From Paraktedonobacter sp964250225 (GTDB taxonomy: Bacteria > Chloroflexota > Ktedonobacteria > Ktedonobacterales > Ktedonobacteraceae), in assembly GCA_964250225.1 (NCBI GenBank), contig CAXUEY010000010.1, positions 1 to 64,000 of the forward strand: a stretch of DNA of 64,000 nt, in the 5' to 3' direction. The notes beneath the pieces were generated by a model. It was not told the DNA's origin. It saw only the letters and a program-made list of their open reading frames with translations, and searched no databases. Below are positions 44,253-52,559 of this stretch, in pieces (the stretch's first letter is position 1; every line of letters starts with the position of its first letter). Made by a program: the position numbers and the translations under genes.

Positions 44253-44897
44253 ATGGCTCGTACACACCGAAAATCGGCACCTCCAGAATACGTTGAGGAG
44301 ACGCGCAACGCTATTTTACGGGTCGCGCATCATCTTTTTATGACCTATGGCTATCGTGCCGTGACGACCCGCCAACTTGCTGAGGCATGTGGATTAACTC
44401 AACCTGCCCTGTACCATCATTTCGCGGATAAAGAGGCGCTCTATCTGGCCGTGGTGACCGAGGAACTGGCGAAGTCGAAGGCTGCTATTGAGCGGATTAC
44501 CCGGCGTTCCGACGGGGTGCCTGAGCGTTTGAGGCACCTGGCCAGCTATCTGCTCAGTACAGTGCAGTATGATCTTGGCCTGATGCTCCATGATGTGCGC
44601 TATGAACTCTCGCCGGAGGTACGCGCGTCCCTGGGAACGCTGTTTCGTGAGGGCGTCATTGCACCCATCGCAGCGCTGTTTGCTGAGGGCATACATCAGG
44701 GATCTCTGCGCAACCCTGAACAGGGAGGGATAGCGCCTTTTCTGGCGGCGTCTCTGTTAATGAATTTTGTTTCATGCTTTGCCGCCTTGATCCCAGCAGA
44801 TGCGCCCGCGCACATTAGACAGGCGCAGCAAAGTACCTCAGCGGATCAGATTGTACAACTGCTTTTTTACGGCATTGCTAATCCTGAGCAGAACTAA
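44253..44897 (+). CDS. TetR/AcrR-family regulator, probably of the carotenoid operon
   Basis: One-component regulator of 214 residues. The DNA-binding domain is typical: NAILRVAHHLFMTYGY, then VTTRQLAEACGLTQPALYHHF. The C-terminal ligand domain is all-helical with no known signature. The start at 44253 (MARTHRKSAPPEY) has AGGAAGG just upstream and avoids reading through the terminator hairpin, which a frame from 44112 would cross. Related palindromes lie on both sides of the gene (44200-44215 and 44914-44929), so it probably controls itself and the crtB operon that begins at 45053. Confidence 0.9.
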   Translation: MARTHRKSAPPEYVEETRNAILRVAHHLFMTYGYRAVTTRQLAEACGLTQPALYHHFADKEALYLAVVTEELAKSKAAIERITRRSDGVPERLRHLASYLLSTVQYDLGLMLHDVRYELSPEVRASLGTLFREGVIAPIAALFAEGIHQGSLRNPEQGGIAPFLAASLLMNFVSCFAALIPADAPAHIRQAQQSTSADQIVQLLFYGIANPEQN

Positions 44898-44913
44898 TTT
44901 TTTTTGTCTTCAG

Positions 44914-44929
44914 CTTATCAATTGATAAG
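44914..44929. promoter_or_regulatory. Perfect 16-bp palindrome CTTATCAATTGATAAG, candidate operator
   Basis: Exact palindrome about 17 bases after the TetR stop and 124 bases before crtB. It is the best copy of a motif also seen at 44200 and, weaker, at 41554. This spacing fits a repressor site in the crtB promoter. Confidence 0.6.
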
Positions 44930-45052
44930 TTCATGGAGGGAGCATACTGGTGATATGGGACATCCGATACCATTCAACAAACGAAGATGGTGTGGGGCAC
45001 ATCGCCGCTCGTCTTCTCGTCAGAGGCATGACCCCGAAGGAAGGAGGCTGCC

Positions 45053-46054
45053 ATGAGGGGCATTGATCAGCGTGAGCATATCGGTGGGAAAATACGCACG
45101 CAAACAGATCATCTCTCGTGCCAACCGGAGAACCCCACCTCTACACATGCGGAAGAGCTACTCGCGATACACGGGAAAACCTTTCACTTCGCGACGCGCT
45201 TTTTCCCTGCACAGTATCGTCATGCAGTTGTTTCGCTCTACGCGTTTTTTCGGACCCTGGATGATCTGGTCGATGAGCGTGGAGCCGACTGGGATGCTGG
45301 TGAGGTCCGGCACGAATTAGAGAACTGGCAGACGTGGTTACGCACCGATTGCGCGTCTTCCGCCCCACGTGAACCATTGGGAGCGTCACTGGCCGCCCTG
45401 CTGCACGAGTACCACCTGCCGGTGACGCTTTTCCTGGACTTTCTCGATGGTCTGTTCTCGGACCTGGAGCCGCAGGAGTTTCAGCATGTCCACGAATTGT
45501 ACCGCTATTGTTACCAGGTGGCGGGGACTGTAGGCCTGGCGATGGCGCATGTACTGGGGGGACGTTCTGAGCAGGCGCTGAGGGCTGCCAAAGAACTGGG
45601 CATCGCTATGCAATTGACCAATATTCTGCGCGACGTTGGACGCGATCTGGCCGCAGGACGAATCTATCTGCCCCAGCAGGAGTTAGCACGCTTTGGCTTT
45701 TCGCGCACTCAGTTCTTCCAACTTCATCAGCAACAACAGGGGCCAGATGAGCGCTTTCGCGCGCTGATGCGCTTCCAGATTCAACGCGCGCACCATTTCT
45801 ATCGCAACGGCTTGTATGGGGTCTGGCTGCTCGCTCCTGAGTGTCGCCCGCCCATTCTCCTGGCTGGTCGTCTCTATCAACGCATTTTAACGGAGATCGA
45901 GCGTCGCCAGTATGACGTGCTGCGCAGGCGCGCTGCGACCAGCCTCTTTACTAAAGCACGCGAGGCGCTGGTGGTTCTTTTGCTCGATTCGCTCTGGCGC
46001 GGCGGCGAGGTCGCGCTGACCTCTGAGATGGAGCTGTTGTATGAAGAAGACTAA
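45053..46054 (+). CDS. crtB: Phytoene/squalene synthase
   Basis: Condenses two geranylgeranyl diphosphates head-to-head to phytoene. The 333-residue protein has the first Asp-rich motif DDLVD (70-74) and the second region NILRDVGRDLAAGRIYLP, with the conserved YCYQVAGTVG between them. Squalene or dehydrosqualene synthase is possible from motifs alone, but the following genes (glycosyltransferase, CruF, CrtI) make phytoene synthase likely. GGAGG precedes the ATG. The last 14 bases overlap the glycosyltransferase gene, so the operon is translationally coupled from its first gene. Confidence 0.93.
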   Translation: MRGIDQREHIGGKIRTQTDHLSCQPENPTSTHAEELLAIHGKTFHFATRFFPAQYRHAVVSLYAFFRTLDDLVDERGADWDAGEVRHELENWQTWLRTDCASSAPREPLGASLAALLHEYHLPVTLFLDFLDGLFSDLEPQEFQHVHELYRYCYQVAGTVGLAMAHVLGGRSEQALRAAKELGIAMQLTNILRDVGRDLAAGRIYLPQQELARFGFSRTQFFQLHQQQQGPDERFRALMRFQIQRAHHFYRNGLYGVWLLAPECRPPILLAGRLYQRILTEIERRQYDVLRRRAATSLFTKAREALVVLLLDSLWRGGEVALTSEMELLYEED

Positions 46055-47204
46055 GACACTGTTACTCGTGCTGGGCCTGCTCCAACTCGTGCTGGGTCTG
46101 CGTGTGATGAAACGCTTGCTGCTCACCTCGCAGGGAGAGCGCCTGCATCCCACACCCACGCCTCCAGACGAGCAGCAGACGCAGCATCTCTCCGTGATCG
46201 TCCCGGTTCTCAACGAATATACGCGTCTGCGGCCCTGCCTGGAGGGGTTATTGGCCCAGGGAGAGGATGTCGCGGAAATTCTGGTCGTGGATGGAGGCTC
46301 GTGCGATGGCACCCAGAATCTGGTGCGCTCGTACATCCAACGCGATGCGCGTGTCTGCCTGCTGGATGCCAGCCCGGTCCCGCCGCACTGGAACGGCAAA
46401 GCCTGGGGGCTGCACATTGGTCTGCAACAGGTAGCAGCCACAGCGCGTTGGGTGCTCACTCTCGATGCAGATGTCCGTCCCTCTCCTCTGCTGGCCCGTT
46501 CATTACTGGCCCACGCGCAAAAAACCGGGCTGGTCGCGCTCAGCATTGCCACGCTGCAGGAGATTGAAGGAATTGGCCAGGGACTGGTGCATCCAGCGCT
46601 GCTGACCACGCTGGTCTATCGCTATGGTATTCCAGGTCGGACCGTCCACAAGGTGAGCGAAGTACAGGCCAATGGGCAGTGTTTCCTCGTCCGCCGCGAT
46701 GTGCTTGAGACATGTGGGGGCTTTTTGGGCACCCGCTCGTCGCTTTGTGAAGATATCACGCTGGCACGGACACTGGTCGCGGCTGGTTACGCAGTCGGCT
46801 TCTACGAGGCTGGTTCCCTGGTGAGCGTGCGCATGTATGAGAACTGGCGCGATACCTGGCAAAACTGGACCCGATCCTTGCCCATGCATGATCACTTCTC
46901 CCGTGGGCAGACGCTGCTCGGCTGGCTAGAGGTCGCTCTGGTCCAGGCTCTTCCATTACCCCTCTTTCTGGCGCTAGTTTTATCTCGCTCACGCGTGCGC
47001 TGGCTCCTGCTGCTCAATGGCATCGGGGCGATTATGCGTGTGGGCGTTCTGTTTGGGACGACGCGGGCTTACCGCCGACGCCCCTGGTCGTATTGGCTAT
47101 CCCCACTCTGCGACCTGCCAGTGGCGTTCAAACTGGGCCGCAGCGCCCTGCAACGCCGTCATAGCTGGCGTGGTCGCCCCATTGTTCGCGGAGGTCTCAT
47201 ATGA
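46041..47204 (+). CDS. Family 2 glycosyltransferase, probable carotenoid glycosyltransferase
   Basis: Membrane-associated glycosyltransferase of 387 residues: an N-terminal hydrophobic helix (LLLVLGLLQLVLG), a GT-A catalytic domain with SVIVPVLNEYTRL, VVDGGSCDGT and the metal-binding TLDADV, then two or three C-terminal TM helices. This shape resembles CruC and CrtQ carotenoid glycosyltransferases. It overlaps crtB by 14 bases and the next gene by four (ATGA), a tight operon that leaves little doubt about its pathway. It is expected to add a hexose to the tertiary hydroxyl made by CruF. The sugar donor is unknown. Confidence 0.87.
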   Translation: MKKTKTLLLVLGLLQLVLGLRVMKRLLLTSQGERLHPTPTPPDEQQTQHLSVIVPVLNEYTRLRPCLEGLLAQGEDVAEILVVDGGSCDGTQNLVRSYIQRDARVCLLDASPVPPHWNGKAWGLHIGLQQVAATARWVLTLDADVRPSPLLARSLLAHAQKTGLVALSIATLQEIEGIGQGLVHPALLTTLVYRYGIPGRTVHKVSEVQANGQCFLVRRDVLETCGGFLGTRSSLCEDITLARTLVAAGYAVGFYEAGSLVSVRMYENWRDTWQNWTRSLPMHDHFSRGQTLLGWLEVALVQALPLPLFLALVLSRSRVRWLLLLNGIGAIMRVGVLFGTTRAYRRRPWSYWLSPLCDLPVAFKLGRSALQRRHSWRGRPIVRGGLI

Positions 47205-48811
47205 GAACGATCAAAATCCTCTTTTTCAGCCATATCCTGGCGTTGACCTTTGGTCTCGCTGGTCTGTTGATTGCCTTGCCCCATCCTGAACTCTGGCAGA
47301 ATAGCCCGACAGGTCTGGCGGTATTCAATTTTGGGATTCACTATGCCGGTTCGTTGCATATTCTCTTTGGAGCGGCCACTATACTCCTTTTTGGGCTGTA
47401 CGTTATTGGAATACGCAAAACGCTCATCTTCTTCGTGGCCTCAACCACGATTTCCTTGAGTATGGAACTGCTTGGTACCAGCACCGGCTTTCCCTTTGGG
47501 CCATATGCCTACACAGATTTTCTCGGCTTCAAAATCCTGAATCACGTCCCTTACGCTATCCCGCTCTCCTGGTTTTATATGGGCTTGACCTCCTATCTGC
47601 TAGCCAATGTGCTCGTGAAACGTGCTGGCTGGCAGCGACAGACCTTCTGGTCGCTGCTGCTTGGTGTGTATTTCCTGACGGTCTGGGATCTCGCGCTGGA
47701 CCCGGCAATGGCCAGCCCCAACTTAGGGGTTCACTTCTGGATCTGGGGCACGTCAGGCCCCTACTTTGGCATGCCTATCAGCAACCTGGTAGGCTGGTCG
47801 CTGACCGGGCTGATCTTCATGAGCGTGAGCCGGCTGCTCTGGCGTGAGCAAGTGAATACCACCCGTCTTGTAACCTGGTTGCCCTTTGGTATGTATGTGG
47901 CCAATACCTGTTTTGCCATTGCTCTGACGCTGGGGGCCGGGATCTGGCAACCTTTGCTCATCGCGGTGGTGCTGGGCCTGGTGCCCGCCTCGCTAGTTCT
48001 TTGGCCCGCTTCATCCGGGTCAGGAGGCGGGAAGAGGGACACGCTGGCTCGCCGCATTTCGCGCCTGAGCGTCCGCAAGGGGAGCGCGCTGCTGGCCCGC
48101 AGACACGTGACCTTCCAGGTGGAGGGGCGTGAACATCTGCCGGAACAGGGTCCGGTGTTGCTGGTCGCGCGTCACTTTCATCACCTGTATGATGGGTGTG
48201 TCCTTCTCAACACGGTGCCGCGTCCGCTGCACATCCTCATCGGCCTGGATTGGATACCATCCCGCCGTTTGCGCTGGCTGATGGAACGGGCGTGTGGCCT
48301 GGTCCAATGGCCTATCGTGCTACGCGATGAGGGCGTGAAGCACGCAACAACAACCACGCACAGCGCCTATCGGACGCGTGACATCCTGCCCTACCTGCGC
48401 CGGGCGGTGACGCTCACCGTGCAGCTGCTGCGCCAGGGCGACGTGCTGGTCATCTTCCCAGAGGCGTATCCCAATATCGACCCACACATGACCCTCAAAA
48501 ACGACGAGACGAAGTTTCTCCCTTTCCGATCCGGCTTCGCCCGGCTGATTGAAATGGCGGAGCGCGATGGCCGCACGCGTGTAACTGTGGTTCCGGCTGG
48601 CCTGGACTATCACTCTCAGCAAGATGGGCGCTGGCAGGTCACGCTACGTTTTGGCAGCCCGCTCTTCCGTGCCGATTTCCCAGATGCAGCAGCCTTCCAG
48701 CAGACCGTTGAACAGCGCGTGCGAACCCTCTCCGCGCCAGCCGCGCCGGAGTACGCTGGCGCACCCACCCCAAGACAGGAGACATACTCGTATGAAATCG
48801 ACCGTATCTAA
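47201..48811 (+). CDS. CruF-type carotenoid 1,2-hydratase fused to PlsC-like acyltransferase
   Basis: A 536-residue fusion. Residues about 1-270 are an eight-TM CruF/DUF422 protein with ELLGTSTGFPFGPYAYTD and LSWFYMGLTSYLLAN, which hydrates the psi-end of lycopene-type carotenoids. Residues about 285-500 are a PlsC-like acyltransferase: LLVARHFHHLYDG (a variant of the NHxxxxD motif with irregular spacing), a central arginine-rich helix, FPEAYPNIDP in place of the FPEGTRS motif, and VVPAGLDY. CruD-type acyltransferases ester-link fatty acids to carotenoid glucosides; here the step appears fused to the hydratase, with the glycosyltransferase as a separate protein next to it. The start overlaps the upstream stop as ATGA. 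Confidence 0.85.
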   Translation: MRTIKILFFSHILALTFGLAGLLIALPHPELWQNSPTGLAVFNFGIHYAGSLHILFGAATILLFGLYVIGIRKTLIFFVASTTISLSMELLGTSTGFPFGPYAYTDFLGFKILNHVPYAIPLSWFYMGLTSYLLANVLVKRAGWQRQTFWSLLLGVYFLTVWDLALDPAMASPNLGVHFWIWGTSGPYFGMPISNLVGWSLTGLIFMSVSRLLWREQVNTTRLVTWLPFGMYVANTCFAIALTLGAGIWQPLLIAVVLGLVPASLVLWPASSGSGGGKRDTLARRISRLSVRKGSALLARRHVTFQVEGREHLPEQGPVLLVARHFHHLYDGCVLLNTVPRPLHILIGLDWIPSRRLRWLMERACGLVQWPIVLRDEGVKHATTTTHSAYRTRDILPYLRRAVTLTVQLLRQGDVLVIFPEAYPNIDPHMTLKNDETKFLPFRSGFARLIEMAERDGRTRVTVVPAGLDYHSQQDGRWQVTLRFGSPLFRADFPDAAAFQQTVEQRVRTLSAPAAPEYAGAPTPRQETYSYEIDRI

Positions 48812-50339
48812 ATATGCCGTATTCCCTACCACCCACACGTCCAGCCCACCGCGCGTCGTGGTGATTGGCGCGGGCTTTGGCGGCCTGGCTGCCTCGATCC
48901 GCTTACAAGCCGCCGGGTGCCAGGTCACGCTGATCGAGGCGCGCGCCAGACCGGGTGGGCGCGCGTATCAGCTCAAAGATCAGGGCTTCACCTTCGATAT
49001 GGGACCAACCCTGATTACCGCTCCCGATCTGTTAGAGGATCTCTGGCGCGTGGCCGGACGCAACTTGCACGCAGACGTGGACCTGCTAGAACTCAACCCA
49101 TTTTATCGTATTCTCTTTCAAGATGGGCAGCACTTCGACTACTGGGGGAAAGCGAGCCAGGATGAAGAGGAAATTGCCCGCTTTGAGCCGCGTGATGTGG
49201 CAGGCTACCGCTCGTTCCTGGCCGAAACGCAACACATTTATGAGCGCGCGTTTGTGGATCTGGCTGGACAGCCGTTTCTTTCACCAGGTAGCATGCTGCG
49301 CGTGGCTCCAGAGCTGTTGCGCGTGGGAGCGCACAAGAGCGTCTATACGTTTGCCTCGCGTCACTTTCGCCATCCCTCGCTACGCATGGTCTTCTCGTTC
49401 CACCCACTCTTTATCGGAGGCAATCCCTTTCGAGCGTCCGCGATTTACAGTATCGTGCCCTATCTGGAGCGACTGGGAGGCGTCACTTTTGCACGCGGTG
49501 GCATGTATACGCTGATCGAGGCAATGGAAAAACTCTTCTGCTCATTGGGAGGTGATCTCCGTTGTGGAACTCCGGTGGAGGAGATCCTGCTTAATAACCG
49601 CCGGGTAGTTGGGGTGCGCCTGCAAGATGAGACCGTCGTCGTCGCTGAAAGCATCGTGGCGAATAGCGATGTCGCCCATACCTACCTGCATCTCTTGCCA
49701 GAACAGCAGCGGCCTCGCCTGCTCAGTGAACGACTGAAGCAGTATCGCTACTCGATGAGCTGTTTCTTGCTGTATTTGGGACTGAATCGGCAGTATCCAC
49801 AGTTGCGCCACCACACCGTCATCATGCCCCAGCAGTATCGGCGTCTGATCTCTGAGATCTTTGACGGCCAGGGTTTACCCGCTGACCTGGCGCTTTATGT
49901 GCATACACCCACGCGTACTGACCCAACGCTGGCTCCTCCAGGATGCGAGAGCCTCTATGTGCTGGCGCCCGTGCCCAACCTGGCTCACGGGATTGATTGG
50001 ACACGCGAGGCCCAGGCCTTTCGCGACAGGATCGTCTCTTTTCTGGAGAAGGAGATGGGATTGGAAGGATTAGCGCAGAGCATTGTTGTCGAACACCAGT
50101 TCACTCCGCTCGATTTCGCCTCCGAACTGCGCAGCCACCTGGGCGCGGCATTCTCCATCGAGCCGACGCTAACCCAATCGGCCTATTTCCGCCCGCACAA
50201 TCGGTCCAGCGCTATCGAAGGGCTGTACTTTGTCGGCGCTGGCACCCATCCTGGGGCAGGCATTCCAGGCGTGTTGCTATCTGCCGACCTGACCAGCCGC
50301 CTGGTTCTACAAGATGTCGCGCGCGTGGTCACAAGGTAA
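48792..50339 (+). CDS. crtI: Phytoene desaturase (CrtI type)
   Basis: FAD-dependent carotenoid desaturase of 515 residues, membrane-peripheral. The N-terminal dinucleotide motif is VVVIGAGFGGLAAS, followed by ARPGGRAYQLKDQGF and the FDMGPTLIT segment typical of CrtI. The C-terminal FAD motif is YFVGAGTHPGAGIPGVL. The start at 48792 (MKSTVSKYAVF) has AGGAG ten bases upstream and overlaps the CruF fusion by 20 bases; a frame from 48624 is inside that gene and is rejected. It would convert phytoene to lycopene. No lycopene cyclase is present, so products are probably acyclic. Confidence 0.93.
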   Translation: MKSTVSKYAVFPTTHTSSPPRVVVIGAGFGGLAASIRLQAAGCQVTLIEARARPGGRAYQLKDQGFTFDMGPTLITAPDLLEDLWRVAGRNLHADVDLLELNPFYRILFQDGQHFDYWGKASQDEEEIARFEPRDVAGYRSFLAETQHIYERAFVDLAGQPFLSPGSMLRVAPELLRVGAHKSVYTFASRHFRHPSLRMVFSFHPLFIGGNPFRASAIYSIVPYLERLGGVTFARGGMYTLIEAMEKLFCSLGGDLRCGTPVEEILLNNRRVVGVRLQDETVVVAESIVANSDVAHTYLHLLPEQQRPRLLSERLKQYRYSMSCFLLYLGLNRQYPQLRHHTVIMPQQYRRLISEIFDGQGLPADLALYVHTPTRTDPTLAPPGCESLYVLAPVPNLAHGIDWTREAQAFRDRIVSFLEKEMGLEGLAQSIVVEHQFTPLDFASELRSHLGAAFSIEPTLTQSAYFRPHNRSSAIEGLYFVGAGTHPGAGIPGVLLSADLTSRLVLQDVARVVTR

Positions 50340-50412
50340 TTTGAGGAGAAGGCCACCTGGATGGTACAATTGCCATAAGATCATAGACACTATCAAACGA
50401 GAGGAAACAGTT

Positions 50413-50904
50413 ATGTCCGAGCAGCAGCATCCATTTCTCCAACAAGGGGATATCATCCCGGCCTTCTCGTTGCCGGGCGCGGACGGGATGCCACATAGTC
50501 CGTGGGACTATAAACAGCGCGAACATCTTGTGATTGTTCTGCTGAATAGCACGGACACACATGAAGAGCGTGGGGTACTGAAAGAATTGAAACAGCAGTA
50601 TAGCGCGCTCAGGGAAGAGTATTGTGCGGTACTGGCAGTGACGGCTCAGGCAGTCATCAAGAATTTGGACGCGCAGGAGGAGCTGCAACTGCCGTTCCCC
50701 CTGCTGGCCGACCCGCGTGGCGAGGTGATCGCGCGTTATACCCATTGGGATGGTTCAGCGCGACAGGCCCAACCAGGTATGATCCTGGCAAATCGCTATG
50801 GGGCCTTGTATGAACAATGGATTGTAGAGCACGAGGCACAACTGCCTCCCATTGAAACCTTGTTGAAAGATTTACAGTACCTCAACACACTATGTACCCC
50901 GTAA
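50413..50904 (+). CDS. Redoxin/AhpC-like protein lacking the usual cysteine
   Basis: A thioredoxin-fold protein of 163 residues, about the length of a bacterioferritin-comigratory peroxiredoxin. The opening GDIIPAFSLPGADGMPHSP, then HLVIVLLNSTDTHEERGVL and the strand PFPLLADPRGEVIARY follow the AhpC/TSA pattern. The peroxidatic Cys expected in the position of STDTHEE is absent, and the only cysteines are not in a CxxC. It may be a non-catalytic redoxin or use another residue. GAGGAAA precedes the ATG. It lies 73 bp after crtI and could be co-transcribed with the carotenoid genes. Confidence 0.75.
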   Translation: MSEQQHPFLQQGDIIPAFSLPGADGMPHSPWDYKQREHLVIVLLNSTDTHEERGVLKELKQQYSALREEYCAVLAVTAQAVIKNLDAQEELQLPFPLLADPRGEVIARYTHWDGSARQAQPGMILANRYGALYEQWIVEHEAQLPPIETLLKDLQYLNTLCTP

Positions 50905-51261
50905 AACCATCTTGCAGTATCGATTGCAATGATGCAAAAAACAAGCTGCTTCTTTCAGTGCTGAAACAGGCTCGCGCCGTCGCGAGAGAACAAAAAATGT
51001 GGCTATCCGGCCACAGAGGACTGCTTACGCGAATTTCTGGCTATTTTAGCGGCCCGGATTCGCAAATTTCATCGTCCTTAATCGTGACGACTAGTACAGG
51101 TAGAGTAAGAGAGAGGTCGCTGATCGCAAAACAGTGTCTTCCTTCATCTGTGATGCAACCCACGATCCTGGGTATGCTGCTCTAGCTTCCCTGTTACTTT
51201 GTCCATGATTAAGACAGAAAGGGAAGCACCTGCTATGCGCTTAGATGATAAGAGGAGTGAT
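50905..51261. other. Gene-free region before the Cys/Met PLP enzyme
   Basis: About 357 bp without a supported gene. It should include the promoter for the Cys/Met metabolism gene. Near its end, a 7-bp inverted repeat GCTTCCC/GGGAAGC brackets an A/T-rich loop just before the start region. I looked for an S-box riboswitch and could not support one. Confidence 0.4.
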
Positions 51262-52485
51262 ATGAAGGAAGCAGATCCACAGAACTGGTCATTAGACACG
51301 TTATTTGTACATGGCGGGGAATATATTCGTCCGATGAACAAGACAGGCGCGCCAACTATTCAGCCTATTTATACCAGCACAACCTATCTCCATAGCGATG
51401 TGGAGAGACTGGATCAGGCTTTCGATGAGAACTCGGAAGGCGCGCAGTCTTTCGTGTACGCGCGCCACGGCAATCCCAATACGCACGCGCTAGAACATGT
51501 ACTGACAAAGGCCGAGCATGGCGTAGGCGCGGTGGTCATGAGTTCAGGCATGGCGGCGATCCAGGGCGCTTTGATCGCGGCTGGCCTTGTTCCGGGCACC
51601 AAGATTCTGGCGGCTCAGGATCTTTATGGCGCGACGGCTGGCCTCTTGCGCACGGTCTTCGCACCAGGCGGCGTCAATGTGGTTTTCAAAGATCTCTGCT
51701 GTCCCAACGCGGGCGAGATTATCCGCGAGGAAGAGCCGGATGTGGTCTTTGTGGAAACGATCTCCAATCCGCTGGTGAAGGTCATCGACCTGGACGCGAT
51801 CAGCGCGGCTGCCAGAGAGGTTGACGCCTTCTCGATTATCGATAGCACCTTCGCCACACCCTATCTCATCCAGCCGCTCTTACATGGCTTCGATGTGGTG
51901 GTACATAGCGCGACCAAATATATCAGTGGGCACGGAGATAGCACGGCTGGCGTGGCGATCAGCAATAAAAATAGCTTCCTTCAGCAGATGCGCTCCTACT
52001 CGACACTGCTCGGTGCGATGCTGGGTCCATTTGAATCGTACCTGGCCATGCGCGGACTGAAAACGCTGGCCCTGCGCATGGAACGCCACTGCGCCAACGC
52101 CATGCACGTGGCGCATTTTTTGAGCGAGCATCCAGCGATTGAGCGTGTCTATTATCCTGGCCTGGAGTGCCATCCCCAGCATTGTCTGGCCAGCCGCCTC
52201 TTGAAAAAGGGGCTGTATGGCGGCCTGCTCTCGTTCGAATTGCGGGCGCAAAATAAAGAGGCTGCCTTCCGCTTTATGGATGAGCTGCGCCTCTGTCTGC
52301 CTGTCACAACGCTGGGCGATATTCATTCGCAGGTGAGCTACCCCATGATGTCTTCGCATCGCGGCCTGTCTCTGGAAGAGCAGCAGCGCTATGGCATCAG
52401 CGAAGGCTGCATTCGCCTCTCGGTGGGCATCGAGGACGCGGGCGATATCATCGAGGATCTGGATCAGGCCCTTCACGCTCTTTAG
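51262..52485 (+). CDS. Cys/Met metabolism PLP-dependent enzyme (trans-sulfuration family)
   Basis: Cytoplasmic PLP enzyme of 407 residues in the cystathionine gamma-synthase/gamma-lyase family. The sequence has TLFVHGGEYIRP, the YARHGNPNT cofactor loop, SSGMAAIQGAL, the Asp in IIDSTFATPY, and the Schiff-base Lys219 in HSATKYISGHGDSTAG. The final SEGCIRLSVGIED binds the substrate carboxylate. Met at 51262 (MKEADPQNWS) follows GAGGAG with good spacing and is preferred over 51199 or 51235. Synthase, lyase and O-acetylhomoserine sulfhydrylase activities cannot be told apart by eye. A perfect terminator hairpin follows. Confidence 0.9.
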   Translation: MKEADPQNWSLDTLFVHGGEYIRPMNKTGAPTIQPIYTSTTYLHSDVERLDQAFDENSEGAQSFVYARHGNPNTHALEHVLTKAEHGVGAVVMSSGMAAIQGALIAAGLVPGTKILAAQDLYGATAGLLRTVFAPGGVNVVFKDLCCPNAGEIIREEEPDVVFVETISNPLVKVIDLDAISAAAREVDAFSIIDSTFATPYLIQPLLHGFDVVVHSATKYISGHGDSTAGVAISNKNSFLQQMRSYSTLLGAMLGPFESYLAMRGLKTLALRMERHCANAMHVAHFLSEHPAIERVYYPGLECHPQHCLASRLLKKGLYGGLLSFELRAQNKEAAFRFMDELRLCLPVTTLGDIHSQVSYPMMSSHRGLSLEEQQRYGISEGCIRLSVGIEDAGDIIEDLDQALHAL

Positions 52486-52492
52486 CCATAGA

Positions 52493-52548
52493 ATGGAGAA
52501 GCGAGGCCAACAGCTTGATTTACAGTGCCATTGGCCTCGCTTCTCCAT
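52493..52548. terminator. Perfect 18-bp hairpin between convergent genes
   Basis: Arms 52493-52510 and 52531-52548 are exact complements with a 20-base loop, eight bases after the PLP-enzyme stop and eleven before the BON-protein stop on the other strand. A T-run follows on the plus strand. It can act as a bidirectional terminator. Confidence 0.75.
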
Positions 52549-52559
52549 ATTGACATCTT

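Noticed and set aside
50892..51185. Plus-strand frame after the redoxin gene
   Set aside because: Low-complexity composition, no domain or start site, and overlaps the redoxin stop; likely spacer.
50905..51261. SAM (S-box) riboswitch upstream of the Cys/Met enzyme
   Set aside because: I could not trace the conserved four-way junction or pseudoknot sequences; only a short 7-bp repeat is visible.
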